From CAVWTN01 sp963757945 (GTDB lineage: Bacteria > Vulcanimicrobiota > Vulcanimicrobiia > Vulcanimicrobiales > Vulcanimicrobiaceae): DNA of 64,000 bases. Numbering within the stretch: the stretch's first letter is position 1; every line of letters begins with the position of its first letter. A model generated the notes under the pieces. The model worked only from the letters and a program-made list of their open reading frames with translations. It searched no databases and was not told the origin of the DNA. A program made the translations under genes and the position numbers. The DNA is taken from contig CAVWTN010000002.1 in NCBI GenBank assembly GCA_963757945.1, positions 1,178,001 through 1,242,000 of the forward strand. Direction: 5' to 3'. Below are positions 9,265 through 17,402 of the stretch, piece by piece.

Positions 9265-10377
9265 ATGGTGCGCCACAGCGAGCGGCTCGACCCGGCCATC
9301 TTCCATCTCCCTATCGACAAGATGCGAGCCGGCTATTATTCCGACGTCTACTTCAATCGCGCGCGCCGGATTCTCGAGCGCGACGGATTGCACCGCCGCG
9401 TGCGGATGCAGGTCTTTCAGCGGAACCGCTCGGTCCTATGCGGGATCGACGAGGCGATCGCGATCCTCAAGCTCTGCTCGGGCCGGGAAGATGCCAAGAC
9501 CGGCGAGTGGGTCGACGGGTGGGGCAGGCTCACCGTGCGCGCGCTCCACGACGGCGACGCGATCGAGCCGTTCGAAACGGTCTTGACGATCGACGGCGAC
9601 TACACGCTCTTCGCGCATCTCGAAACGTGCTACCTCGGCGTGCTCTCGCGGCGCACGCGGATCGCGACGAACGCGCGCGCGATCGTCGATGCCGCCGGCG
9701 GGAAAGACGTCCTCTTCTTCCCGGCGCGCTACGATCATCATCTCGTGCAAACCGGCGACGGCTACGCCGCGTACATCTCGGGCGCGCTCGGCGTTTCGAC
9801 CGACGCGAACGCGGAATGGTGGGGTTCGCGCGGCATGGGGACGGTGCCGCATTCGCTGATCGCGGCGTACGGCGGCGATACGGTCATCGCAACCGAGAAG
9901 TTCGCATCGTACATCGATCCCGGCGTGAACGTGATCTCGCTCGTCGATTTCGACAACGATTGCGTCGCGACGAGCCTGGCCGTCGCCCGCTCGCTCGGAA
10001 AGCGCCTGTGGGGCGTGCGGCTCGACACCTCAGGGACGCTCGTCGATCGCTCGTTGTGGTCGCAGATGGGGACGTTCGTGCCGACCGGCGTCGTGCCGGA
10101 ACTCGTGCGCAACGTGCGCAGCGCGCTCGACGCGGAAGGGTTCACGTACGTGAAGATCGTCGCCAGCGGCGGCTTCGATCCGAAGAAGATCAAAGCGTTC
10201 GAGGACGCGGAGGTCCCCGTCGACGCCTACGCGGTCGGAAGCGCGTTCTTCTACGGCACGGGAAAGTTTGATTTCACCGCCGACATCGTCGCGATCGAAC
10301 GCGACGGCAAGTGGGTGGAGTGCCATAAAGCGGGCCGCCCCGAGCGGCCGAACCCGCGCCTGTCGCTCGTCGGCTGA
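9265..10377 (+). CDS. pncB: Nicotinate phosphoribosyltransferase
   Basis: Converts nicotinate and PRPP to nicotinate mononucleotide in NAD salvage. The 370-residue protein resembles the shorter bacterial NAPRTase form: DKMRAGYYSDVYF near the N-terminus, a central phosphoribosyl-binding (TIM-like) part with GVRLDTSGTLVDRSLW, KIVASGGFDPKKI and VDAYAVGSAFF. It is divergent from polX across only 40 bases, so the two promoters must overlap. Its TGA stop overlaps by one base the ATG of the following gene (TGATG). Confidence 0.93.
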   Translation: MVRHSERLDPAIFHLPIDKMRAGYYSDVYFNRARRILERDGLHRRVRMQVFQRNRSVLCGIDEAIAILKLCSGREDAKTGEWVDGWGRLTVRALHDGDAIEPFETVLTIDGDYTLFAHLETCYLGVLSRRTRIATNARAIVDAAGGKDVLFFPARYDHHLVQTGDGYAAYISGALGVSTDANAEWWGSRGMGTVPHSLIAAYGGDTVIATEKFASYIDPGVNVISLVDFDNDCVATSLAVARSLGKRLWGVRLDTSGTLVDRSLWSQMGTFVPTGVVPELVRNVRSALDAEGFTYVKIVASGGFDPKKIKAFEDAEVPVDAYAVGSAFFYGTGKFDFTADIVAIERDGKWVECHKAGRPERPNPRLSLVG

Positions 10378-10934
10378 TGAACGTCCTGCGCATCGACCGC
10401 GCGAGCTTCGTGCGGGATGCGGAGGGCGTCGATCCGTTCAGCGCCGAGGTCGCCGAGGGCGCCCGCGTCGTGCGCGAGTTTCCGAGCGAGCGCGCCGCCG
10501 CGATCGCCGCGCGTTTGGCGGCGGGGATCGTCAAGCCGACCAGCGGGGCCGTCTTCATCGGCGAGTATCAAACGCGCATCCAGCCGGTACAGGCGAAAGC
10601 GCGCGTCGCGTTCGTTGCGCGCGACACCGCCGCGTTTGCGCGCGGCCCGTTCGCGCGGGAGCTGCTCTTCTTCGCCGACATCTACGGGATCGATCGGGCG
10701 GAGGCCGAACGGCGCGCCCGCGCGGCGCTCGCGGCGCTCGGCGGGGATGATTACGCGCGCGCCGTCGCGCTCGCGCTGATCCGTGAAGCCCCGCTGCTCG
10801 TGCTGGATCGTCCGCCCGAGCATCTCTTCGGCCCCATCTGCGGCTATGCCGGCGCGGCGATCTTCGCGACCCGCGTCGCGGGCCCGGCGCAGGTGCCCAC
10901 GCGCGAGATGCGCGCCGCGCAGGCGCACGGATGA
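10377..10934 (+). CDS. Degenerate ABC-type ATPase-like protein
   Basis: This 185-residue protein aligns by eye with an ABC-2 exporter ATPase over most of its length: AAGIVKPTSGAVFIGEY corresponds to the region after Walker A, ARELLFFADIYGIDRAEAE to the Q-loop/helical part, and LIREAPLLVLDRPPEHL to Walker B. There is no glycine-rich Walker A lysine motif and no LSGGQ signature, and the Walker B Glu is replaced by Arg (LDRP instead of LDEP). It should not hydrolyse ATP in the usual way. Its stop overlaps the next gene, a membrane protein (ATGA), so the pair looks like a decayed ABC exporter still translated as a unit. Confidence 0.7.
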   Translation: MNVLRIDRASFVRDAEGVDPFSAEVAEGARVVREFPSERAAAIAARLAAGIVKPTSGAVFIGEYQTRIQPVQAKARVAFVARDTAAFARGPFARELLFFADIYGIDRAEAERRARAALAALGGDDYARAVALALIREAPLLVLDRPPEHLFGPICGYAGAAIFATRVAGPAQVPTREMRAAQAHG

Positions 10935-11527
10935 TCTTTCGGGCGACGTTCGCGATCGTGCGCAGGGAGCTCGCGTTCGGCGGCGCGCTCCACGCGGCGG
11001 CCTATTTCACGCTGTGCGCGTTCATCGGTTTCTGGAGCGCGCACGCGGGAACTCCGGTCCCCGACTCCATCGCGCCGCTGGGCGTCGCGCTCGCGCTGGG
11101 CGTCGCGTTCACGCGCAACGCGCGGCGCACGAACTTCCTCGCCTATGCCGGCGCGCCGTTCTACGGCCGGCAACTCGCGCGCGCGCTCGCGCTCGCACCC
11201 TGCATGGTGACGCTCGCCGCACCGCTTGGGTTCTTCGCGGGCGCGCTCGCGCGCGGCGCGGCGCCCGACGGCGCCCTGCTCTTGATCTCGATGGCGGCAT
11301 CCGCCGTCACGACGCTGCTCGCGCTCGCGGCGTGCTTTCGCACGGGTCGCTCGTGGAGCATCTATCTCGCGCTCGCGTTCGGCGCGGGCCTCGCCGTGAT
11401 CCTCACGCTCGTCGTCGCGCCGTCGCCTGCAGTCGCGTCGCTCTTCGCGCTCGCGACGGCAGGCATCATCGGCTACTTCGCGCTCGTCTCGCTGAGCGAA
11501 ACGCTCGCCCGTTACGACCCGCTTTAG
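10931..11527 (+). CDS. ABC-2 permease-like membrane protein
   Basis: 198-residue integral membrane protein with about six hydrophobic segments (starting at FGGALHAAAYFTLCAFIGFW, IAPLGVALALGVAF, LALAPCMVTLAAPLGFF, LLLISMAASAVTTLL, YLALAFGAGLAVILTLVV and ASLFALATAGIIGYF). Size, N-terminal RREL-type helix and the position after an ABC-like partner suggest an ABC-2 or CcmB-like permease. Translation is coupled to the degenerate ATPase-like gene. The gene ends convergently with the PfpI-like gene, overlapping by 4 bases. The transported substrate is unknown. Confidence 0.6.
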   Translation: MIFRATFAIVRRELAFGGALHAAAYFTLCAFIGFWSAHAGTPVPDSIAPLGVALALGVAFTRNARRTNFLAYAGAPFYGRQLARALALAPCMVTLAAPLGFFAGALARGAAPDGALLLISMAASAVTTLLALAACFRTGRSWSIYLALAFGAGLAVILTLVVAPSPAVASLFALATAGIIGYFALVSLSETLARYDPL

Positions 11528-12090
11528 ACGACCGGGGCCGTCGAGGCGAGCTTTTCCAGGATCGCCCGATTGAATTGGACGATGTCGGCGAGCCCGCGCG
11601 TCGTCGTCCAATGCGCATCTTGCACGACGGGCTGATCGCGATACAGGCCGCCGGAGTTGCGGATGTCGTCGCCGATCGAGGGCGAGCCAGTCAGGACTCG
11701 GCCGCGTGTCACTTGGCTGGAGATGAGCACCTGCGCGCCGTGGCCGACCACGAAGATCGGCTTCTTCGCAGTATCGAATTCGCGCACGAAGCGTTGCACT
11801 TCGCGATTCGTGCGAATCGAATCCGGCGAGTTGCCGCCGGGGATCAGCAGCGCGTCGAAATCCTCGGCGGTGCAATCGGCGACGACCTCCTCGGCCTTGG
11901 CCGAGTTCCCTTCGTCGAGCTTCCGCTTGCCGCGGATGCGCGTTTTGGCCTTGTCGTCGATGCCGACGATCGTGACGATCGCCCCGGCCTCTTCGAGCGC
12001 CTTGCGCGGTTCTACCAGTTCACCTTCTTCGAAGCCGTCGCCGACGAGCGCGGCGATGCGCTTTCCATCAATTGTTGAAACCATGGTCAT
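11524..12090 (-). CDS. DJ-1/PfpI family protein lacking the catalytic cysteine
   Basis: 188-residue protein of the PfpI/YhbO group, whose members act as cysteine peptidases, glyoxalases or deglycases. The N-terminal strand and Glu-containing segment (LVGDGFEEGELVEP), the ALLIPGG turn and the DIRNSGGLYRDQPVV region are conserved. The nucleophile elbow, normally Ile-Cys-His-Gly, reads VVGHGAQ, with a GGC Gly codon instead of Cys. It may be a pseudoenzyme or may bind ligands only. ATG 12090 has a GGA motif just upstream; a second ATG follows two codons later. Confidence 0.88.
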   Translation of the reverse strand: MTMVSTIDGKRIAALVGDGFEEGELVEPRKALEEAGAIVTIVGIDDKAKTRIRGKRKLDEGNSAKAEEVVADCTAEDFDALLIPGGNSPDSIRTNREVQRFVREFDTAKKPIFVVGHGAQVLISSQVTRGRVLTGSPSIGDDIRNSGGLYRDQPVVQDAHWTTTRGLADIVQFNRAILEKLASTAPVV

Positions 12091-12148
12091 AGTTTTTCCA
12101 AGCCTTCCATGCCTTTTCCGTTTTGACTGGAAAGCTGTGCGACTTTGG

Positions 12149-12670
12149 TCAGAGCATTCCTCCGGTGTGCTGGCAAGCAGTGCGGAGTAAGTAGGCCAGT
12201 TCCAGCTCGAGCCGCCCGAGCGGATCCAGCAGGTCGTCGGCGATCAGCGCCTTCAGCGTCGGATTGCGCACGAGCATGTCGCGCTCGGGAACCGCATGGC
12301 GGGGGTTGATCTCGCGCATGTAAATGCGAGCATCCTTGCGGACCTGGCCTTGCGGCAAGAAATACAGCGGGTCGAGCCCGAGCGCGTAGACTTCCAGCGA
12401 GAGCAGTTGGGTCTTCTGCATGAACTCGATCGCGCGAAGGCGGAGCGCCTGCGCGAGCCGCGCGAGTTGAGGCGTCGTGGCGCGCGCCGTCCCGGCGAGG
12501 AGCGCGTCCAGGAACGGCTCGGCGAGGCCGCTTGCCGCTGCGAGCGCCGGGCCTTCCAAGCCCCGCTCGCGGGCGGCGGCCGCAAGCGCTCGGCCGAAGG
12601 TTGCGCCGCCCGCGGTGCCCGCGAGGCCGTCCCAGGAAGCGCTGGGTGCAGGAGAGCCGACGTCGCTCAT
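12149..12670 (-). CDS. XRE-like HTH domain protein of unknown role
   Basis: 173-residue protein starting at ATG 12670. Residues about 20-75 look like a Cro/C1 helix-turn-helix (FGRALAAAARERGLEGPAL followed by a glycine turn, recognition-type helix and LARLAQALRL). The C-terminal half (LGLDPLYFLPQGQVRKDAR, then NPTLKALIADDLLDPLG) is not a domain I recognise. It is divergent from the IPP isomerase gene with only 27 bases between starts, so it could regulate that gene or itself. No target can be named from sequence. Confidence 0.55.
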   Translation of the reverse strand: MSDVGSPAPSASWDGLAGTAGGATFGRALAAAARERGLEGPALAAASGLAEPFLDALLAGTARATTPQLARLAQALRLRAIEFMQKTQLLSLEVYALGLDPLYFLPQGQVRKDARIYMREINPRHAVPERDMLVRNPTLKALIADDLLDPLGRLELELAYLLRTACQHTGGML

Positions 12671-12697
12671 CGATCCGGCGAAAGGAATGACTGGTAC

Positions 12698-13753
12698 ATG
12701 GCGAGCAGGGCTTCGGCGATGGAAGCTCCCGCGCCCGTAACCGCGGCGACCGAAGCACGCAAGGCGCGCCACCTGGACATCTGCTTGGAAGACGACGTTT
12801 CATCGGCGCTCGCGACCGGTTTCGCGCAGGTGCGCCTGCGGCACGAGGCGCTCCCCGAGATCGCGCTCGACGAGGTCTCGACCGCGACGTCGTTCCTGGG
12901 GCACGAACTCGCGGCGCCGATCGTGATCTCCTCGATGACCGGCGGCACTCCGCGCGCCGGGACGATCAACATCAACCTCGCGCGCGCCGCCGAACGCAGC
13001 GGCGTCGCACTCGCCCTCGGCAGCCAGCGCGCCGCGCTCGAAGACGACGCATTGCTCGCGACGTACGCCGTGCGCCGCTACGCGCCCGGGATCGTGCTGT
13101 TCGCGAACCTCGGCGCCGTCCAGTTGAACTACGGCGTGACGATCGAGGCGGCGCGCCGCGCCGTCGAGGCGGTCGAGGCCGACGGACTCTGCCTGCACCT
13201 GAACCCGCTCCAGGAGGCGCTGCAGGCCGGAGGCGATACGAACTTCAGCGGCTTGCTCGCGAAGATCGCCGCGCTCGTGCGCGAGCTCGAGGTTCCGGTG
13301 ATCGCCAAGGGCGTCGGCTCCGGGATCTCACCCGAAACCGCCGAGCGCTTGTTCTCGGTCGGCGTCGCCGCGATCGACGTCGCCGGCGCCGGCGGCACGT
13401 CGTGGGCCCGCGTCGAAGGCCGCCGCTCCGGGGATGCGCGGCGCGAAGCGCTCGCGGAGTCGTTCGCGAGCTGGGGGTATCCGACCGCCGAGGCCACGGC
13501 CCGCTTGCGAGCGGCGTTCCCGGCGGGCGTCCTCGTGGCCAGCGGCGGCGTCCGTAGCGGCGTCGACATCGCGAAAGCGCTCGCGCTCGGCGCGAACCTC
13601 GCGGGGATCGGACTACCGCTGCTCGAGCCCGCGACGCGCTCGAGCGAGGCCGTCGGCGAAGCGCTCGACGCCCTGATCGACGGCCTGCGGATCGCGATGT
13701 TCGCAAGCGGCTGCCGCCGCATCGAGGATCTCCCGCCGGCGCTGCACCGCTAG
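12698..13753 (+). CDS. fni: Type 2 isopentenyl-diphosphate delta-isomerase (FMN-dependent)
   Basis: Interconverts IPP and DMAPP for isoprenoid synthesis. The 351-residue TIM-barrel protein has the family hallmarks: ARKARHLDICLED near the N-terminus, SSMTGGTPRAGTININ, HLNPLQEALQAGGDTNF, VIAKGVGSGIS, DVAGAGGTSW and the C-terminal phosphate-binding ASGGVRSGVDIAKALALGA. ATG 12698 is preferred because AAAGGA lies 11 bases upstream; ATG 12719 is the alternative. The convergent downstream gene encodes a Rieske protein. Confidence 0.93.
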   Translation: MASRASAMEAPAPVTAATEARKARHLDICLEDDVSSALATGFAQVRLRHEALPEIALDEVSTATSFLGHELAAPIVISSMTGGTPRAGTININLARAAERSGVALALGSQRAALEDDALLATYAVRRYAPGIVLFANLGAVQLNYGVTIEAARRAVEAVEADGLCLHLNPLQEALQAGGDTNFSGLLAKIAALVRELEVPVIAKGVGSGISPETAERLFSVGVAAIDVAGAGGTSWARVEGRRSGDARREALAESFASWGYPTAEATARLRAAFPAGVLVASGGVRSGVDIAKALALGANLAGIGLPLLEPATRSSEAVGEALDALIDGLRIAMFASGCRRIEDLPPALHR

Positions 13754-13765
13754 CTCGTCGCTTCG

Positions 13766-14089
13766 CTACCTCGGCGAACAGGCGACGAAGACGTCGTCGC
13801 CCTCGATGCGGACCTCGAACGACGCGACGCCCTCGAAGCCGTCGCCGATCGCCATGGTGCCGCTGCGCAGGTCGAAACACCAGCCGTGCCAGGAACACGT
13901 CACCGTGCACGAGCCCGCGTCGAGCCAGCCGTCGGCGAGCGGTGCGCCCTGGTGCGGGCAAAAGTTTTCGAGCGCATAGAGCGTTCCGCCCAGGTTGAAC
14001 AGCGCGATCTCATACTCGCCCGCCGTGACGGTCTTCGCGCCCCCGGCCGGAATCTCCGAAAGGCGGGCAACCCGTACGAACTCCGGCAT
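13766..14089 (-). CDS. Rieske-type [2Fe-2S] ferredoxin
   Basis: 107-residue soluble Rieske protein of the dioxygenase-ferredoxin or NirD-like type. Cluster ligands are clear: FCPHQGAPL (Cys-X-His) and CSWHGWCFD (Cys-X2-His). There is no membrane segment. It lies downstream of the Suv3-like helicase on the same strand with a 48-base gap and converges on fni. No oxygenase or reductase partner is nearby, so its electron acceptor is unknown. Confidence 0.92.
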   Translation of the reverse strand: MPEFVRVARLSEIPAGGAKTVTAGEYEIALFNLGGTLYALENFCPHQGAPLADGWLDAGSCTVTCSWHGWCFDLRSGTMAIGDGFEGVASFEVRIEGDDVFVACSPR

Positions 14090-14137
14090 CCACCCGCCGC
14101 CTTCGCGCTCCCGCTAACCCGCCCTTCGCCGGAATTC

Positions 14138-16075
14138 CTATTTCGGTAAGCGGCGTTTGTTGAATTTCGGCGGGCCGGTGCGGCGCACGAAGGCGGCGGG
14201 TTTGCGCTCGCGACGCGGGCGCTCGCCGTGCTGCAGGAGCGCGTCGTGGATGTCGTCGTCGAGTTGCTCGCGCACCAGCATGACCGACTGACCGTCGATG
14301 TAGACGTCCGGGAAGCGCTGCGCGAGCCAGAGATAGAGCGTCGCCAAGCGCGACCGGTCTTCGAAGTGCAGGAGCCGGTCGCGCGCCGCGAGTCCGGCGG
14401 TGACGTCCCCGCCGTCGACCGTGCCGGCGACGGCATGCCGCTCGCCCCAGCGCGCGAGGACGGCGAGACTGTTGCCGCGCAACTGCACCGGCGCACGGCT
14501 GTACGTGCAGCGCACCGCGAGCGGAAGTTCGAGAAAGCGCTCGGACATTTCGAGAGCCGTGGCGACTTCGATCGTCCCGCTGAGGTCCGCGATGCGCAGA
14601 TCGGTGTCTTCGGGCCGTCGCAAGCGCGTCTGAAAGAACTGCAGCAGCCGCGCGACCCGCGTCGTGCCGATGATCGCCGAGAGCCGCCGCAAGTGTTCGT
14701 CGGTCGGGGAGATCCAAATCGGCGGCGCACTGGGCGCGGGGGCGAAACGTTCGATGCTCGCGCGCAAGAAGGGGACGGCGCGCGGATCGAGCGCGGTCAC
14801 TTGACCCGCCTCGTGAATGCCGTATCGCCCCGCGCGGCCCGCGATTTGGCGAATCTCGGGAGGCGTCAGCATGCGCGACGTCACGCCGTCGAACTTCTCG
14901 AGCGACACGAAGATCAGCCGCCGGATCGGCAAGTTGAGTCCCAAGCCGATCGCGTCGGTCGCAACGAGCACCTCGGCCGCGCCGCTGCGGAAGCGTTCGG
15001 CCTCGCGGCGCCGGACCGCGGGCGAAAGCGATCCGTAGATCGCCGCGGTCGAACGGCCGCTCTGCCGAATCTTGCCTTGCAGCTCGACGACCGCGTTGCG
15101 CGAGAACGCGATCGCCGCATCGCCCGCGCGCAGCGCCGTCAGCGGAATCGAACCGACGACCGTGAGCGGATTCTTGCGCTCGAAGCGCCGGACCGAAACG
15201 CTCGCACCCAGGCGCTCCGCCAGCCGCTGCGCGGAAATCAGTCCGTCCTCGGAGCCGCACATGATGACGCGCTTCGCGCGCACGCCGGCGATCGCAAGCG
15301 TCCACGCCCAGCCACGCTGCTCGTCCTGCAGCATCTGCGTCTCGTCGATCACGGCGACCTCGACGCCGCGTGCGAGGTCCACCATCTCGACGGTCGAGCT
15401 GACGTGTCGCGCGACCGGATTGATGATCCGTTCCTCTCCCGTCACGAGCGACGCCTCGACGCCTAATTCCCCAAGCCGTTCGTGCACTTCCAGCGCGAGC
15501 AAACGCAGCGGCGCAAGGTAGACGCCGCTTTCGGCCTCACGCACGATCTCGATCGCGGCGTGCGTCTTCCCCGAGTTCGTCGGACCGGCGAAATACTCGA
15601 AGACGCGCGCCTCGCGCGTGAGGCTTTCGAGATAGAAGCGTAAGCCGAGATCGGCTTCGACGCGTTCGTCGACGCGCTTGTTTTCGAGTTCTTGATACTG
15701 ACCGACGAGTCCGCGCCGGGCCTCCTCGAGCGCGCTGAAGAACGACGATTTCTCGTAGACGCTGCGGGCTTCGACGTCGTCGGGTGCGCTCAATATCTTG
15801 CTCGCGGCCCGTTCGATCGAATGCGCGAACTGGCCGGCGACGGGATCGACGATCGGGGCGAGCGCACGTTCGCCGTGCTCCACGCTGATCTCGGCGGGCA
15901 TGGGCACCGGCACACGGCCCCGCACGATGACCGTTCGCGGCCCGAAGCGAAACTGACGCTCGACGCGAATCTCGACGAGGTCGCGGCCGATCAGCTTCCA
16001 GCCCAGGGCTTTGGCGGCTTTCTTGACGCGAGCATGCTCGCGCTTTTGGGCGGCGTCTCCAGATTCGCCGGTCAT
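14138..16075 (-). CDS. Suv3-like DEAD/DExH RNA helicase
   Basis: 645-residue superfamily 2 helicase resembling mitochondrial SUV3. Visible motifs are FAGPTNSGKTHAA (motif I with the GPTNSGKT form typical of Suv3), AVIDETQML (motif II), ATDAIGLGLNLPIRRL (motif V) and IRQIAGRAGRYG (motif VI), followed by a Suv3-type C-terminal region and a basic tail. ATG 16075 is chosen because longer starts would run over the rpsO promoter. It is divergent from rpsO-pnp; since SUV3 works with PNPase in mitochondria, a functional link is plausible but is inference. Confidence 0.88.
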   Translation of the reverse strand: MTGESGDAAQKREHARVKKAAKALGWKLIGRDLVEIRVERQFRFGPRTVIVRGRVPVPMPAEISVEHGERALAPIVDPVAGQFAHSIERAASKILSAPDDVEARSVYEKSSFFSALEEARRGLVGQYQELENKRVDERVEADLGLRFYLESLTREARVFEYFAGPTNSGKTHAAIEIVREAESGVYLAPLRLLALEVHERLGELGVEASLVTGEERIINPVARHVSSTVEMVDLARGVEVAVIDETQMLQDEQRGWAWTLAIAGVRAKRVIMCGSEDGLISAQRLAERLGASVSVRRFERKNPLTVVGSIPLTALRAGDAAIAFSRNAVVELQGKIRQSGRSTAAIYGSLSPAVRRREAERFRSGAAEVLVATDAIGLGLNLPIRRLIFVSLEKFDGVTSRMLTPPEIRQIAGRAGRYGIHEAGQVTALDPRAVPFLRASIERFAPAPSAPPIWISPTDEHLRRLSAIIGTTRVARLLQFFQTRLRRPEDTDLRIADLSGTIEVATALEMSERFLELPLAVRCTYSRAPVQLRGNSLAVLARWGERHAVAGTVDGGDVTAGLAARDRLLHFEDRSRLATLYLWLAQRFPDVYIDGQSVMLVREQLDDDIHDALLQHGERPRRERKPAAFVRRTGPPKFNKRRLPK

Positions 16076-16166
16076 CACGCCCGCTCGTGTTCGCAGGGAG
16101 CCTCGAACACCCCGCGTCCGGCGGCCGGTCAGCACGGGCCGCTGGGCTTCCGGCACGTGCTCGCTC

Positions 16167-16195
16167 TGGACAGGGTTAGGCCGCCCTGGTATCAT
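16167..16195 (+). promoter_or_regulatory. Predicted sigma70 promoter of rpsO
   Basis: TGGACA (16167-16172) and TATCAT (16190-16195) with a 17-base spacer give a good housekeeping promoter and a leader of about 65 bases before the rpsO GTG. It overlaps upstream codons that a longer helicase start would use, supporting the shorter helicase. Prediction from consensus only. Confidence 0.5.
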
Positions 16196-16268
16196 TCGTC
16201 GGTCGCCGGCCCGGCTGGTTTTGAGGCTGGAGCCGAGCGAGACCGTCCTTGAATGAGGAGCCCTTGAC

Positions 16269-16538
16269 GTGCCGTTGACCAAAGACGAAAAGACCGAGAT
16301 CGCCGCGAAGTTCGCGCGCTCGCCCGGCGACACCGGTTCGGCCGATGTCCAAATCGCCGTGCTGACGCACTCGATCAACCACCTGACCGAGCATCTGAAG
16401 ATCCACAAGAAGGATCACCACAGCCGCCGCGGCTTGCTGTTGCAGGTCGGACAGCGCAGGCGCTTGCTCGGCTACCTCCAGCGCAAAGATCTGGAGCGCT
16501 ACCGCAAGCTCATCGCCGACCTCGGGTTGCGCCGATAG
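16269..16538 (+). CDS. rpsO: 30S ribosomal protein S15
   Basis: 89-residue S15, the usual length. It binds the central domain of 16S rRNA. The typical sequence features are present: TEIAAKFARSPGDTGS, QIAVLTHSINHLTEHL, HKKDHHSRRGLL and RRLLGYLQRKDLERY. The start is GTG at 16269, eight bases after GAGGAG. It begins the rpsO - acetyltransferase - pnp block, a variant of the conserved rpsO-pnp pair. Confidence 0.98.
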   Translation: MPLTKDEKTEIAAKFARSPGDTGSADVQIAVLTHSINHLTEHLKIHKKDHHSRRGLLLQVGQRRRLLGYLQRKDLERYRKLIADLGLRR

Positions 16539-16609
16539 TCACAGCCAGACCGCTCCGAACGGCGCGGCTCGAACTCTTCCCGGCGACGCGCGAGCTGCTC
16601 GTCGCCGAG

Positions 16610-17059
16610 ATGAACGATCGCGCGCGCCTTGCGGCGGAACTCGACGCGCACGTCCCGGTCAATTGGCCTCAGGGCGTGTACGACGAAGGCGTCATCCGCT
16701 TCTTCCTCGATCGCCTCAGCCTCGATGGAAACGTGCTCGGCTGGTGGTCGTGGTACGGCGTGCTCACCGACGAGGACGACCGGTACCTCGTCACGGGCCT
16801 GGGCTTCAAAGGCGCGCCGCGCAAGGGCTCCGTCGAGATCGGCTACGGCGTCGTCGAGGAGTTTCGCGGCCGCGGCATCGCGCGCGAAGCCGCCGGCGCA
16901 TTGATCGAGTGGGCCTGGAACGATTCGCGCGTGCGGCGCGTGGTCGCTGAAACTACTCGCGACAACTTCGCCTCGATGCACGTGCTCAAAGCGCTCGGCT
17001 TCAACACGACGACGCCGACGCCGATACACCTTCGTTACTATCTCGAACGACCGCGTTAG
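16610..17059 (+). CDS. GNAT family N-acetyltransferase
   Basis: Ribosomal-protein-type GNAT. The acetyl-CoA binding region reads YGVVEEFRGRGIAREAAGAL, and the C-terminal part includes VRRVVAETTRDNFASMHVL and KALGF, as in RimJ/RimL-like enzymes. From ATG 16610 it has 149 residues, but the frame is open upstream to the rpsO stop and encodes LELFPATRELLVAE, a normal GNAT first strand. No ATG, GTG or TTG is available there; an ATA (16535) overlaps the rpsO TAG. The true start is therefore uncertain and may be upstream. The substrate is unknown. Confidence 0.85.
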   Translation: MNDRARLAAELDAHVPVNWPQGVYDEGVIRFFLDRLSLDGNVLGWWSWYGVLTDEDDRYLVTGLGFKGAPRKGSVEIGYGVVEEFRGRGIAREAAGALIEWAWNDSRVRRVVAETTRDNFASMHVLKALGFNTTTPTPIHLRYYLERPR

Positions 17060-17402
17060 GCGTGCATCTTCGCGCCTTCTTCTTACCTGGCGCGCTGAAT
17101 CTTCACGATCGAATCGTAGCATCGGCGACGGTCCGTTACAGGGGAGAGGTCGAACGTGCTCCTGCCGGAGGCGAGCCGGTACGCATGGGGGGATACGCGC
17201 GTGCCGCCGCCGAGGCGCCGCTCCGATCGCATCGGAGCGTGGAATCCGGTCGGCCTGCATGTTGGGGAGGGGTGAACGCCCCTCCCCTTCGCGCGTTGTG
17301 CGCCGGGCCGGCGCTCCGCGAGCGCTTCAAGGTCATAGGTCCCACGGGTCCGAACCTTCGACTGTTCGTACAAAGAGCAAAATAATACAACTAGGAGTAC
17401 CT
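17060..17402 (+). promoter_or_regulatory. pnp leader/intergenic region with three hairpins
   Basis: This 343-base gap has no convincing gene. It contains three perfect inverted repeats: CTCCGAT-3-ATCGGAG (17221-17237), GGGGAGGGG-6-CCCCTCCCC (17264-17287) and GCGCTC-3-GAGCGC (17311-17325). None is followed by a T-run, so they look more like structured leader or processing sites than an intrinsic terminator. PNPase genes in other bacteria are autoregulated through a leader hairpin cut by RNase III; a similar role here is inference. AGGAG at 17393-17397 serves pnp. Confidence 0.5.

Noticed and set aside
12296..12697. Longer start of the IPP isomerase
   Set aside because: It would be antisense to the HTH protein; the isomerase family starts near ATG 12698.
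17325..17375. TTCGGACC-like T-arm suggesting a tRNA on the minus strand
   Set aside because: No matching acceptor, D-arm or anticodon stem can be folded around it.
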